From Cryptomeria japonica (taxonomy: Eukaryota; Streptophyta; Pinopsida; Cupressales; Cupressaceae): 64,000 bases of DNA. Positions 19,960-33,132 of the stretch are shown here, in pieces. Numbering within the stretch: the stretch's first letter is position 1; the number at the start of each line of letters is the position of its first letter. The stretch lies in NCBI RefSeq assembly GCF_030272615.1, contig NC_081406.1, positions 168,722,361-168,786,360 of the forward strand, in the 5' to 3' direction. The position numbers and the translations under genes were made by a program. The notes beneath the pieces are model-generated. The model was not told the origin of the DNA. It ran no database searches and saw only the letters and a program-made list of their open reading frames with translations.

Positions 19960-22763
19960 ATGGTGACTAAAAGTTCAAGTTCATCTAGTTCTTCTAGAGC
20001 AATCTTTTGGAGGGATATTCTGAGGCTTGATAGAACAAATTACATAGTGTAGTCACATAAATCTGTCCATTCTAATTAAATGAATATTTGCTATTTATTT
20101 AATTAAAAATCCACTAGCCATCAGTTAATTAAATTAATATTTAATTAATTCATATCCAAACATTCTCCTATTAATTAAATAAATTATTAAATTTATTTTA
20201 ATTAATTTATTAAACCAAATTCAAATCAATTAAATGAATAAATCATATTTATTTCATTTAAATCCCCTATTCCTCTTTTAAATAAATTAAATCAAACATT
20301 TATTTAAATCATTTATCCCCCCCACTTGCATTTTCCTACAAATGCAACTTGCACACATTTATTGAAATAAATGAATTTTTATTTTAATAAAAATCCTATT
20401 TTCCCTCACCCACCAAACCCACTTGCAAATCTAATCCCCTTCTAGATTCTTCTAACCCCTTCCTAATTAACCTAATCCATCCCCTAATTATTGTCACATT
20501 CCTAAACAACATGGAGTCACTTCTCAAAGACTTCAAAGTCTTTGAAAAACATTTAATGCTTTGTGTGTTCAACAATTTAACCTCCAAAGTCTTCCAAAAC
20601 CACTAATGGCTCTTACATGACCATTAATGGCTCTTACATAACCATTTATGGTTATTTCAACTTGCACTCATGTGTCTCCTCAAGCATTTATTGCTTTGAC
20701 CATGTTTATCCCTTTTGCCTTTGCACAAGAGTTTATCCATTGGATAAAAGCTTTATTCTTTGAATAAAGAATTTATCCATTCAACTAACCTTGACCTTAA
20801 CTCCCAAGGTCATGTCAAGCATTTAATGCTTACTCCCTCTCCTCTCAACCTATCTCACATTGACACTTGTCATCCTGGGATTGGGTTGAAAGCCTTCACA
20901 TGGATCTCAAATGATTCAATCCTGACCCTTGTTGAGATTACTCAATCTCAACCAACCATTGCTCCATTTTTCCTATAAATAGAGCCCATTTCTTCATAAT
21001 CCAGATCTTGAAAACTTGTATGCATTTAAGCTATAGTGAATTCTAGAGAGCATTTAGTATAAACTACTAATATCTTGTCATTTTGGTTAAAATAAATCAT
21101 TTTCGTATCAATAGCATAGTATTAGATTTTTATTCACATTTAGAGCGAATACTTCAATCTCAAACCTCCATAAGCATCCATAGTGCAAAAAGCTGCTGAG
21201 AGCTACACTAGTTTGGAACTTGGAGAGGAGAGGAACAAAGGAGAAGGAGCCAAGTGTATGGTAGAAGGCATTTGGATATGTCTTCTTGCATTTACATTCG
21301 TAGTTAAATGTTTTACTTTGTTCTTGGTGTCTCTTTTGATATGCATGCTTAGGTTGATCTTTGGTTGAATAACACTAACCTTAACACTTGTTTCTTGTTG
21401 TTTGTGTGTTATACTACCACAGGTTTTTGATCTAACACTTGTCCTTTTCGTAGAGCATCACATAGTATGGAAGATTCAGATGGAGACTCATTTGAGATGT
21501 CTTGGCAATGAGATTTGGGAGATCACATAGAATGGTGTCACACCTTATAATCCAGGATCTGGAAATCCTCCTCTGACAAACCTAGACAAGGAACTTGAGA
21601 ATGATTGTAGAGCAAGAGGAGCCCTCTTGTGTGCATTTTCTGATCAGCAAATAATGAGATTAACTGACAAATCATCTAGAAAGGCTATATGGGATAAGTT
21701 GGAGACTCTTAATGAAGGTGACCCTATAGTGAAGATTGCTAAACTTGATGGTTACCGGGTGAGATATGAAAACCTGAAGATGGAAGAAGATGAAAGGATT
21801 ACTGCATTCATGGAAAGGGTAAATGAGATTGTTATGGGAATTCAATGTTGTGGTGGAACTCTGAGTGAAGATGAAATTGTTTCTAAAGTATTGAGGGCCC
21901 TACCACCCGCTTACAAAATGAAGTCTACTACTATTAATGAGTTGAGAACAATGGCTAATACATCTGTCAATAGAGATACTTTGGTTGGGAAACTATCTAC
22001 TTTTGAGCTTGAAGAATTTGGATCTTCTGGAGTTGTGAAGACTGGACTTGCTTTTCATGCATCTACATCTACAACCAGTAAGAAAGACTGGAAAGATTTG
22101 TATGCAAAATAATTAGAAGATATGAAGAGAGAAGATGATGAGTTTGAGCAACTTGAAGCATTATTTTCTATAAGAGTACCTAAAGGACTGGTAGGAAGTA
22201 AGTATGAAGGAAAAGCACCTTTTAAATGTTTTGCATGTAATAAAAATGGTCATTTTGCATCTAGATGTCCTATAAGGAATTCAAGATTTGAAGAAAGAGC
22301 TAGAAGATCATTTAAACCTAAACCTAGATATCAGAACAATTACAAGTACAAGAAAAATAGAGACAAATCATGCTACATAGCGGATGAGGAAGGCATTACT
22401 GATTCTGATGATGAATTGACTGAAGACTCTACTAGTGGCTCTGGCAATGGGAAGGAATGGGTGTTCTTGGCTATCAAAGAAGATGATCTGGTACTGGAAG
22501 TGAATGTACCTAAAGAGAAGGAACTTGCTATTAAAATTGAAGACAAGGATGAATGGGTAATTGACAATGGTTGTTCACATCATATGACTGGAGATAAAGG
22601 GAAGTTTCTATCTTTGCAAGAATTTGGTGGCGGTCTAGTTAGATTTGGAGATGACAAAGCATGTATGATCAAAGGAAAAGGAACTATATCATTAGATGGT
22701 AAAAATAATACTAACAATGTTTATTATGTTGAAGGTTTAACGAATAATATTTTGAGTGTATGA
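19960..22763 (+). pseudogene. Copia B Gag and protease, split by solo LTR I
   Basis: The ATG at 19960 opens a Ser-rich start and FWRDILRLDRTNYI; after removal of 20048-21465 the frame rejoins as NYIVWKIQMETHL. Gag continues at 21466 with KAIWDKLETLNEGD and VSKVLRALPPAYKMK, the zinc knuckle CFACNKNGHFASRC near 22230, and the protease motif DNGCSHHM at 22563, where Copia usually has DSG. Stops occur at 21519, 22110 and 22761; the frame is otherwise continuous. The C-terminal part before the protease is acidic. G carries a close relative of this Gag. Confidence 0.85.
20048..21460 (+). mobile_element. Solo LTR I inside Copia B gag
   Basis: A 1413-bp TG...CA unit (tgtagtcacataaat to gtagagcatca) is flanked by catag at 20043-20047 and 21461-21465. 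Its removal restores a Gag codon run. It is very AT-rich at the left, with TATA-like ctataaatagagcc at 20972-20985, which sets the orientation as plus. There is no internal region, so it is a product of LTR-LTR recombination. The family is unknown; no second copy is in the window. Confidence 0.85.
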
Positions 22764-23606
22764 AAATTGGTGGATAAGGGTTTTCAATTACAGTTCAAGG
22801 ATGGAAAATGTAAAATCATTACCAGATCTAGTTTGGAGATTGCAACTGGTACACAGACAAAAGGTAACATATTAAATTTGAATTCTGGTGAGAAGACATG
22901 TTTGATTACATAGATTGATGAGAGTTGGCTATGGAATAAAAGGCTGTGTCATGTGAATTTTAATTGCATTGTGAAGATCAGTTCAACTAAGGCAGTTAGG
23001 GATATACCTCAGATTATGAAGCCCTATAATCCAGTACGTAAAAAATGTCAAATGAGTAAATAGGTCAGAACCTCTTTTAGGAGTATACAAGATAAATCAA
23101 ATGATGTTCTTGATCTTATTCATACTGATTTGTGTCGCCCTGCTAGAGTTAAGAGTTTTCAAGGTGATAGATATCTCATGCTAATCATTGATGATTATTC
23201 TAGAATGATGTGGGTTACTTTTCTAAAAGAAAAATATTAAGCATTTGAAAAGTTTAAAATATTTAAGGCTAAAGTGAAAAATAAGATAGGATTGAAGATT
23301 AAATGTTTGAGGTCATATCATGGTGGAGAATTCACATTTGGTGAGTTTAATAACTTTTGTGAGAAGCATGGTATAAGAAGACAATTTTCTGCTCCCCAGA
23401 CACCTCAGGAGAATGGAGTTGTGGAAAGGAAGAACATAACTATCTTGGATGCTGCTAGAACAATGATGATGGAAGCTAATCTACCTCATATCTACTAGAG
23501 AGAAGCAGTGAGCACAATGGTTTATACATTCAACAAAGTACATATCAAAGGAGAAACCGGTAAGACACCTTATGATTTATGGTTTGGCAATACACCTATA
23601 GTTAAG
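22764..23606 (+). pseudogene. Copia B integrase, N-terminal part, cut by J
   Basis: This continues the gag-pol frame. Visible features are LWNKRLCHVNF (pre-integrase), DVLDLIHTDL with the first catalytic Asp, CLRSYHGGEF where DNGGEF is expected (catalytic Asp lost), and GVVERKN with the Glu. Stops lie at about 22911, 23061, 23238 and 23496. The last bases read PIVK, then J; the frame resumes at 34682 with YF*FFGSKCYIKRDD, a normal integrase C-terminal sequence. TSD ttaag. Confidence 0.88.
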
Positions 23607-25150
23607 TGTAGACACCCAAAAATGGTCAACGCTTGCGAAGTCATACTTTAACATTTGCGCATTGCCTCATTTTAGGTTTTTGCATCGCATTAAAATTTCT
23701 CCTATGTCACGCACTTGATTTTTATCATTTTGCGAACATCGAGTCATTCTTCTATATTCTTCAATCATCTCGTCCTCGAATTTGGTCTTGTCGACAACAT
23801 TATCCAGTCATGATTTTGATCGATTTTATCTTGTTGCATCAATGTGCGTGCTAATTTGTCATCATTTTGGACATTGTCAATCCTAATTAGGGTTTTGTCC
23901 TCTTTTCAATCTTGTCATCATGCGATCGATTTGTCATCGGTCATGGTCATTGTTCGATCTTGTCATTTTGCGATCGATTTGTCATCGATCGTGGTCATTA
24001 TCAATCTTGTCATCGTGCAATCCATATTGTCATCGATCCTTGTCCTCTTGTCAATCTTGTCATTTTGCAATCATATTGTCATCAATCGATTATTGTCTAT
24101 CTTAATTATGTCAATTTGGATCAATTTGTCATTGTTCCTCGTCAATTGGCGTATTTATTAAGCAAATCATTTATCAATTCAAAATCATGATCGAATCGAT
24201 ATCAACTATCCTTTGTCAAGACCTAATTGTCATTCTTGCATTTCTAATTCATCTTCCAAGGTTTTATGATTTATTCATTTAATCTTGTTTGTCATTTCTT
24301 CCTCTAGGATTAATAAATTATTTATTTATCCTAAGTCTTCTTGTCACAATTAAATGTTCATTTAATTGGCTAATTATTCCTCTTTTTGTGAATTAATTAA
24401 TAAATGACAAATTATTAATTAATTTACCTAATTTTCTAATTTCCATTATTTCTAATTTTCTAAATTTCCTAATTCCTAATTTCCACCTATTTTCTAATTT
24501 GTCAAATTTAATTTCCACCTAATTAACTTGTCTCTAGTTCTCCCTATTTTTGTGCTTCATGCGTCATACTCTTGATATAGCAAGATGTCATAAGGTTCTA
24601 GTCCTCTAAGCTTTGCATTGGCAATATGTCATAATTTATGACATCGAAGGTGTCATAACCTTCTTCTTTTCACTAAATTTTGCCATTTTGAAATCAATTG
24701 CCAAAATATCAATTTCATGCTAATTTGATCCATCTCTCCAATTTGTCTATAAATTGGATGAATTTCTTCAATCAAATCCCTTGATCTTCGAATCCTTAAT
24801 CCTTAATAACCCTTGATCCTTGATTCTTAATCCGAATTTCTATCAAATTACCGAACTTACGCTTCTAGTACTCTTGAGCTTTTCATCAATCTTGCTTTCA
24901 ATTGTATGTGCACTTGTAGGTGAGATCCACAAATCCATTGAAGAGGAAAGAACAACAATGGAGCCGCATGGAAGGAGTATTCAATTCTACATCTGGTTTG
25001 CATAATTTTCATTTTGAATGCTTTGTTTTCATACCTCTATTGAGTGTGCTTGGAATTAGGTTCATTTCAATGAGTGTTCTTTTGATTGAGTTATCATGTC
25101 TAGTATTTTGATCTACTTATCTTGTGATGATTCCTAATTTCGATGCTACA
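23607..25150 (+). repeat. 5' LTR of J
   Basis: It starts tgtagacacccaaaaatgg and ends gatgctaca. It contains a four-copy tandem repeat (23909-24104), an AT-rich middle and TATA-like gtctataaattgg near 24746. Plus-strand open frames at 23633-24190 recur in the 3' LTR and are not treated as genes. Confidence 0.93.
23909..24104 (+). repeat. Tandem repeat within J LTR, about 48-50 bp x 4
   Basis: Successive units begin caatcttgtcatcatgcga, cgatcttgtcattttgcga, caatcttgtcatcgtgcaa and caatcttgtcattttgcaa, each followed by a ttgtcatcgatc-like half. The same array is in the 3' LTR at about 33435-33630. Its position upstream of the TATA-like site would suit a U3 enhancer array, which is an inference. 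Confidence 0.8.
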
Positions 25151-25155
25151 TTAAT

Positions 25156-25173
25156 TGGTGAACCCGACGTGAA
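25156..25173 (+). promoter_or_regulatory. Primer-binding site of J (not initiator-Met)
   Basis: TGGTGAACCCGACGTGAA begins five bases after the LTR. K has TGGTGAACTCGACGTGAA at 61136, also a few bases after a taca LTR end. I could not match the complement to a tRNA from memory. Confidence 0.65.
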
Positions 25174-27501
25174 TGCTAACCTTCTAACCCTTTTACTGTG
25201 TTTTGGAGTGCTTCTAAGTTGATTTGCAGGTCAAAAACCCAAAAACAGGGCCGTGCAGTGCATTCTGGACACTTCTGCGCTTGTGTAAAGCATTATGCGC
25301 CTGTGTTGAAACATCTTGCGCTTGTGTGAAGCATTCTGCGCCTGTGTTGAGACATCTTGCGCCTGTGTTGAAACATTCTGCGCTTGTGTCAGACATCTTG
25401 CGCCTGTGTCATGACTTCTGCGCCTGTGTAAAGTCCAGATCAGAGGTGAAAAATGCAGTTTTTACTTGAAAAATTTTATATGTTTTAGTAAATTGCAATT
25501 TTGAGGGTCTTCGGTGCATTTGTGGACAAATATGGTGCAGGAAACATGATGAGATATCTTTGATGTTTCCTAAATTTGGTTCTAGATTATTTGAATACCT
25601 TTCCAACGCATCAAACGGTTTGTAATTCAAAGCTAGGATGAGAAAGTTATGCCTTCTCAAAGTGGACTGAAATTTTATATTTAGTTTTTTTTATAATTTT
25701 GATAGTTTTCATAAATCAGATCATCTGTGCTTTGGATTTTGGTACTAATTATTTGTGCAAGATCTTGGCATACGCATGACAAAGACTACAAATCAAACTA
25801 CTAACATGTTTTGTGCAGATTCGATGGTCAAAGACAACAAATCAAACTTCTGACATGTGGTTTTGCAGGTTGCCTTGGAGAAATAACCAAATTGTGTGTT
25901 TGAGATTTTTAATTAGGCACTTAGTGATTTATAAATAGGATTGGAATGAACATTTGTTTGCTTTGATTGATAAGTATGACATTGGAGTAGGAGAGTATGC
26001 TCTCATCCTTCTTAGGGTGATCAGAAATCCAGATCTTCGATACCATGCTTGTGTTGTTGATTGTGTGTCACCTTTAGAGGGCCTGCCTTCCCGACCACTT
26101 TTCTTTTGCAAGCAAGTGATAATCGTGAGAAGGGAATGACCCAAAGTGAGTACGGCTAGAATTCCTTGGCATTCTAACTCACTATAAACAAATACCTGAT
26201 GAGCGAAAGCTTTGAAGGAAGTGTTACGTGGGAATTGCAGTTACTTGGGAAGTGATGCCCCTTGAAACTCTTTCTCATATCAACATCTAAGTAGGGCCTC
26301 TTGGTCTAAATCACGCTTGCGCGACTACATTTGTTTGGTATCTTGATGGGCTTAATGTCTCAATCATGCTTGCATGACATCAAGGAGTAATGCTTAACAG
26401 AAATCCTTACTACATACCTTTTTTTTAGAGGCCAAAAACCCTTCTAGTTGCTTGAGAAGGACAAATTCGGATACTTGGAAGAGATACTAAGTTCGCCATG
26501 GGGAGATTTCCATGGGGACTGATGCTTGGCTGCCCTGAGAAGTGAGTGTCGTGGAGGGGAGCCCGTGGGGTCAAGCATCTATGTATTCTCCTTGAATCTC
26601 ATAATGAGTCTACCTCTCAAGTACCTAATGTCTTTGCCTACCCTAGGGAATGTGGAAATGAGCATGATTGTCTTGAGTCTAAGTTATAACATCTTGTATT
26701 CTTTGATTGTCAAAAGTTGAATGTTATCCCATTTCAAAAAAAAAACACATTGATTAAAACAAGATTAAACCCAAGATATTCATCCAACAAAAGTTCAACA
26801 AGGTTCAAAACACATCTTCCAACATGATTATCAAACATTGTTCAAAATCTTGTCTTAACATTCATGTCGCTTGCATTTAGGTTCATCCTAGGTTGCATTT
26901 TGCAAAGTTCATTGTCAAGTACCAAGGTTAGGTGTCACCTAAGTCATACTCCTTTGCATGTCAATAAGAGTCACCCATTTGCATGTGTCCTCTTACATTA
27001 AAGTCATACCATTGTCATACATTTGCACTTGCATATCCTAAGTCTCTTCATTAAGCTTAAGTCATTGTCATATCATATTAAGGTCATTTGCATATTAATT
27101 GTCCTTTTGCATATAGTGTCAAAACTAGGTCTTGTCATACTTGAGTAATCCAAATCTTTGATAAACCCTAAGTCATTGTTAGGAAGTCTAGACCTTATCA
27201 AACCTTTTGTCCTTTTGTCATCAATGTCATTTCGTCAAACCTAGCTTAGTATCCAAGCATATAGGGGAGACATCGTCATCTTGTCCTTTGTCAATTAAGT
27301 CCTTTTGTCCTTTGAGGTCTAGACATCATTCCAATTTCCCAAGGGTCTCTTTTAGGTTTGCATTTCATAAAGTTTGTCAAAATCTTCAAAAACAACCAAA
27401 AACATAGATTGCATTTTCATTTATTTAGTTTGCATTTAGTTGCATATCATATATTATCCTTGAAAAATTCCAAAAAAAAAATATTGCATTTGCATAGTGA
27501 C
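25174..27501 (+). other. J leader, non-coding
   Basis: No sustained open frame is seen. It contains the minisatellite at 25262-25432, and AT-rich sequence with many cattgtcat/aagtcat repeats from about 26860 to 27300. Gypsy elements of the Tat group are known for long untranslated leaders. Confidence 0.5.
25262..25432 (+). repeat. Minisatellite, about 23-bp unit, roughly 7-8 copies
   Basis: The repeated core tgcgcctgtgttgaaacatct (variants tgcgcttgtgtgaagcattc) runs head to tail in the J leader. Small open frames on both strands here are by-products of the repeat. Confidence 0.85.
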
Positions 27502-30363
27502 ATGTCTATTGAAACAAGGTTCCAAGCACCGATGATGCAACAAAGTTTGACATATCAACCGACAATGCAATCAAATTTTAATCCAAGGCAATCACAATTC
27601 TATCCAACCCAACAATAAGGCAATATCGATCAAACTCTTTATGATGAAACAAATGTCCAAATACAAAAACTAGAGGAGAAACTAGCTCAAGAAAATGAGA
27701 TTTTGGAACAAAGAGTGAAAAACATGGTGAAGAATAGATCACAAATGTCCAAAATGCTTCGAAAATTTCCAGGTCAAAATCCAAAGCTTGAGCCAATTGA
27801 TGTAAGATCCCTTCTTGAATGATCAGACATACCAGCCCTTCTCTCACAAATAGAGATGATGAAACAATTACAAGAAAGGAGACAACATCAATTTCAACAT
27901 TATGTGCCTCCACAACAAGAACAAGGTGTTTACTATCAATCAAATTTTCAACCATCACAACCAATTGTTCAACATATACAACCATCACAATCAATGGTTC
28001 AACCAATGGTCCAATTTCAACAATATGTCCAACCAACTATACAATGTCAACAAATGGCTCAACCAATGATGGAATATCAACAAGTTCAACCAACATATCA
28101 ATGTCAACAACCACAACCAAACATTCAAAAACAAAGGTTGCAACACACACCAAGCCAAGTTTCAAACATGTCAAACCAATTTGATCAACATTTAGTTCGA
28201 AATCAAAACATGACATCAAATCAAAAACAAGTTCAAATTCCAAGTCCAACTATGTCAAAACCTCAAAAGAAAGGTGGCTTTATTGCAATGATCTTAAGGA
28301 AATGACTAAGTGAGTCTTTTGAGGAAGATAAAGATAATACACTTATGTCTAGCAATGCCTCATCCCCTTGCAAGCAAATTGACTCTCCAGTGGCATCTAT
28401 CCCTACACCTTTAGAAGTTTCACAAGGACCTTCCATATTGTCTTCATCAAACAATACACCCAAGGATGCAATTATCCAAGAGCTATCCATAATTGATTGC
28501 CAAGATAATCCAACTCATGACGTATATCCTTGTCATGTTTCAGAAATACAAGACCCAATGCCACCATGCACTTTATTGCCATTACCTGTTTTAGAGGACC
28601 CCCTTCAAAGTCCCTCTTCCTCATGTTCAAGCATTGATTCCTTGCTAGAATCCTTCACGAATGTTCAAAGTGCATTTCCTTCATGCCAAAATATTGATCC
28701 CTTGTCAGAATCTTCCATGCATATCCAAAGTCCAACCTCATGTCAAGAGGATAATTTAGAGCACGAAGAAATGAGTCCTAAAGTAAATCAAGATCAAGAT
28801 CCTGAAACCTTATCATCCCATCCGATTGTTGACCAGGACCCCATGTTCCTAGACACTCACGATGATTCCCCTATTCTTGTCCATCCTATCCAGAGTCCTA
28901 TTGATACTCCATTCCTTGAGCAAGATCAAGATATCCCAGTTCATCCAATCCCAAACGATCCCATTCCATTCCAAGAACACAATATCCTTTCAAATCCCAT
29001 TGACATTCCACTTCCTAAGAAAGATCAAGATATCCCTCCCATCTTTTCTAATGATCCCATTGAAAGTCAAGAGCAAAGCACCTTTAAAGAAGATTCCAAT
29101 GATCTTCCTCCTCGTCAAGATCAAATTACTCCTTTAAATCCTCCACAAGATCCACTTGTCCCTCCATCTCCACGTCCTAATCCAACATATTCACTCCAAG
29201 ATCGCATTTCTTTTGATGATCCCATTGTTTCTCCCATTCCACCTCTTGAAGAGCTTGTCATTGAACCATGTCCACTACACAATCCTAGTCCCTCTCATGA
29301 TCCTAATCCCCCTCATGATTCTAACGTGTCAGTGCAAGATGTTCATGAACCCTCGACATGCACAATGGGTTCTTCCACTTTGGTGCAATCCGATCCACTT
29401 CAAGATCTCATTATTTCTCTCATATCACATCCACCTCATAATGGACTCGCATCTTCTTCCCAAAGAAAAGAGTATCCTATTAGTCAAAATATTGATAAAG
29501 GCAAAGGGGTAGATCTCCATAAGCAAGAATCCCTTCATGTTAAAGAGTATACTAATGGTCATGGCTACAGAGCTCACACTCAAGGCGTTGGTATCCCTTC
29601 AAAGTCAAAATCCAAATGTCCACCTTCCCCATCATCGCTTCCATCCATTCTAGGTCCCTATATCCCTCCATCTCCTATGCAACATCAGCAAAGGCACACA
29701 TCTTGGAGAACCTTCCATCCATCCCACATGCCTCCATACCATTCCCATCCACACCAACAATCCTTCCCTCTTCCAAGCAATTTGGATGCCAAGTATAAGC
29801 ATCATAAGTCTAAAATTCCACATGTATTCAAGGATCAACATGTCCAATCTAATCGACATGTCAAAGAAAAGAACAATATGATCTATAAAGAAAAAGAAAT
29901 ATCCAAATGGCCACAAAGGCCCACTGAGCAAAATAAAGAAAAGTTAAAATATATATGGGTTCCTAAATCCCTTGTGCAAGCAATGCACTCCAAGGAACCA
30001 CAAAAGCATGAAAAATCAAAAACCATGTGGATCCCTAAGTAGCTTCTTGAAGCACAAAAAGAAAAATCCAACTTGGCATCCAAAATTTCTATTCCTCCAT
30101 CCAAACCTTCCAAGTCTATTCCTCCATCACCTTCTTCATCCATTTTGGGCCCTTATGTCCCAAAATCCATAGCCTTTCCTTCGTCAAAATCTCAATATCC
30201 AAAATACACTTTTCCTCCATTAGTCCATCACCCCTCAAGGTGTGTGCCAATGTCGATCTTGCAAACATTTCTATCCACTCAAGCCCAATTTTTCCAATAC
30301 CCTATCCATTATCCAATGCATATTTTCCATCCTTCGATCCCTCTGATCCCATCCTTTACATAA
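27502..30363 (+). pseudogene. J gag-like ORF: Gln-rich N-terminus, Pro/Ser/Asp-rich body, no recognised domain
   Basis: One frame from the ATG at 27502 (MSIETRFQAPMMQQ) to the TAA at 30361-30363, about 953 codons, with in-frame stops at 27616, 27820, 28303 and 30040 and no frameshift. Residues after the first stop form a short coiled coil (IQKLEEKLAQENEILEQRV), then a strongly Gln/Pro-rich tract (27860-28250). From 28345 an uninterrupted 565-codon run is rich in Pro, Ser, Asp and Ile with loose repeats such as DQDIPPI and NDPI. The end is basic and Pro-rich (WIPKS, ILGPYIPPSP, repeated as ILGPYVPKS). No zinc knuckle or protease was seen. Position after the leader suggests Gag. The bias makes function guesses unsafe. 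Confidence 0.6.
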
Positions 30364-31344
30364 ATCCTTGCCTTAGTTTCATCTTATTTTCCATGTCCTT
30401 ATCCTACTAACGTCTTTGAGCATACTTTTATAGGTCATGGTCCATTTTTTTTTCAAGGCTACTATCCAAACAAAAAGACGCTTGAGTCCTTCTTCCATCC
30501 CCTATCATGTGTCTATCTTCTATTGAAAAAGTCAAAATACAAAAAAAAAAAAAGTGAAAAAAAAAGACAAAAGAAAGAAAAAAAAAGTAAAGAAAAAATA
30601 ATTCGTCCACTGGTGAAAACCTGGCAAACAGGCGCTTTGGGCAAGTACCATGATGAAAACCTGGCAAATAGGTGTCATGTGTAATTTATGAACTTCTTGC
30701 ACACCACACTTGGGGGCAAGTTTCCTCCTTCATATCCTATTGCCCTTCATTATCCTATCGAACCCCTGTCATTACCCTCCATTATCCTATTGTTCCTCAT
30801 GTCCAGTTTCCCTTTCCACCTCCTTTGATCTTGACAAGGCTGAGGATCTTCATGAGCATCATGTATCTTGTTTGCAGCTTTTAGTCCATCATAGCTTTTG
30901 GTTATTTATCCATTTTCTTATTTCAACCTTTCATCCATATTCCCTGTCTTATTGCAACTTTCTACCACTATCTCGTATCCTATCCCGACCTTCAGTCCAT
31001 GTCCCTTACTCATTCTTGGTCTTGCTTATCCTATCCATATCTTATCACTATCCATACACTCTTTTCCATTCCTTGATCTTGATCTGACATAAGGACGCAA
31101 AATTTAAACATACTTTTTAAAAACCTCTTGATATGTCCCTCATGCCATGTCACTGCTATACATTATCATATCCAATCCCTTGTCCCATCACGCAATAGCC
31201 CTTGGAAATTGCATCTGCATTGTCTCCATAATAAAAGGCCTTTGTCTTCCTTCTATCCACCATCATTTCAGCAAGCCTATTTATTCACCTGTCATATTCC
31301 TTGCCTTGCTAGACACTGGGGGCAAAATCATAAAAATCAAACAA

Positions 31345-31512
31345 TGTCATGCAAAAATCCTTAAAAATCGAATAATGTCCTGAAAAAATTCATAAAAATT
31401 GAAAAATGTCCTGAAAAAAGTCTTAAAAATTGAATAATGTCCTGAAAAAACTCATAAAAATTGAATAATGTCCTGAAAAAAAGATCAAAAAAATTGAATA
31501 AGGTCCTGAAAA
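31345..31512 (+). repeat. Tandem repeat, about 31-bp unit, 5 copies
   Basis: Units of the form tcctgaaaaaa-tcataaaaattgaataatg follow one another, with small substitutions and a 2-base longer fourth or fifth copy. Confidence 0.88.
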
Positions 31513-33117
31513 AAGAACACAAAAAGTATAAAACTCCCAAAAACAAACATTTTGCAATAAAGTATTCCCTTTGTGCATAGACAGATCACTGAGTATACAT
31601 CCAACGACAATCAATCCAACATTGTGCTTTAATGAAATCACGCATTAACAGATGAACTTTTCACTCAAACCAGACATTCAAATTGATCCGAGTTGTCATA
31701 TCAATCAACCTCAATATCATTCGTCCTTGGCGCACTATCATGGGTCTTATACAGGGTGTGGTATACTCGAAACCAGACTGTGTCCTGTCTTAGACGGGGT
31801 ATCACATTTCCTGAAACCAGACAGCATGATCGTCCTCTCAGCACTTTCAACTTTTGACAATGAAAATCAAGATGTTTGTTTGATTTTCTTGAATTCGTGA
31901 TTCTTATCATTTATTGATTTATCTTCGATCATGTTTCTATGTTGCTCGATGATGTCACTGAGTGATTTAGAGTGACCGGGATGGTTCATGGTCCCTTTCT
32001 TTTTTGATTGCGATTGTTGTTTTTCTATGTCGTGTCTGTCTTTCGCAAAAAGGGTTGCATTTCAGCTCTGGCCTTCAATGCCATGATGCTACGCATCCAT
32101 TTTGCTACATAAAAATAAAGGTTCTCACCTACAAAGTGCATTACTGAAAGCAAGTTTTTCTTCATCTCTAACTATCTTCTATCTCATTTCTTCTTACTAA
32201 CACTTCTTCCGTCCGGTCGGATAGTCAGTTCGGTCTAGTGCTCCGATATCCACGCACATATGCTGCATTCTGCATTTGGTTAGTACATTTGCATTCCATC
32301 ACGTATATTACATTAAGCATTTTTATCCATTTCATTTCATAAATACATCAAAAAAAAAAAAAACATAAAAATACATCCATACATGTTCATACAAAGTGCA
32401 TAAGTCATCCATACATGAAAAATAACTACAAGTCATAACACATTGCATCCCATCATATCGATGCATTTCATATCACATATCATAATAATATCGGAGTACA
32501 AAATTAGACTGTCCGTCCCAAGTATGGCCCGCAGGCTGACTGCAAAATGTCAAACTACATAATGTCCACTGTCTGTCATAAGGAGTACGTGCCTCTATCA
32601 CTAGGTGCTCCCTCTGTCCTCCTCATCCCCGCAATGTCCCATAAGCCCTCAAAATTCATGAAATCCAAAACATGGGTTTTCGAGATACATACCGCTGCTC
32701 CTGCGTCCTCCGGTCGTCTGAATGTGCGTACACGTTCTCCAAGGTGATCCGCCGTTGGAATGTTCGCCATCTGTCTGCAAGTGTCCTTGTCCAGAGCAAC
32801 AAATCCTCCTCTTTAGCTAGTGCAAATGAGTCATTTTCACCCTCTTGGTCTCATTTATAGCTCTTTGTCATTGCATAGATGGACGTGCGTCCTCTCCATC
32901 TTATGTTGGTCGCGGTCTTGTGCACCTTAAATTGCTTGTCCTTCATGCATCCGATCTCCGATTGTCAATCCGTTCGCTCCTCTCATTTTATCGATCAATT
33001 GGCCTCTTTTCCGCATGTTTCCGGCCAATTCCTCGAGGGGGCATGCATATGTCATTATTATTGTCTGGGGCATTTTCATTATTGTTCTTTGAAACAATGC
33101 TTAAAATCGCATTGTCT

Positions 33118-33132
33118 CAAAGAGGGGCAAAA
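33118..33132 (+). promoter_or_regulatory. Polypurine tract of J
   Basis: aaagaggggcaaaa lies directly before the 3' LTR. Confidence 0.8.

Larger units (their letters stand above)
30364..33132 (+). other. J 3' non-coding region
   Basis: It holds an A-rich stretch (about 30538-30600), a direct repeat of tgaaaacctggcaaa (30615 and 30654), cttgggggcaag near 30710, a 31-bp tandem array (31345-31512), and two copies of a gaaaccaga...c sequence (31769, 31813). Short open frames occur but none is long or conserved. This stretch sits where pol should be. Non-coding status is inferred from the absence of any motif. Confidence 0.55.

Noticed and set aside
23633-24190. Plus-strand frames in the J LTR, repeated at 33159-33716
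   Set aside because: They are created by the tandem repeat tcttgtcat...; no conserved protein feature and present in both LTRs.
25262-25432. CRISPR-like repeat-spacer array
   Set aside because: Units are head to tail without spacers, in plant retroelement DNA.
25214-25469. Cys-rich small ORFs on both strands at the J minisatellite
   Set aside because: The Cys/Thr periodicity is the 23-bp repeat translated; not a gene.
31361-31641. Phe-rich reverse-strand ORFs
   Set aside because: Translation of the A-rich 31-bp tandem repeat.
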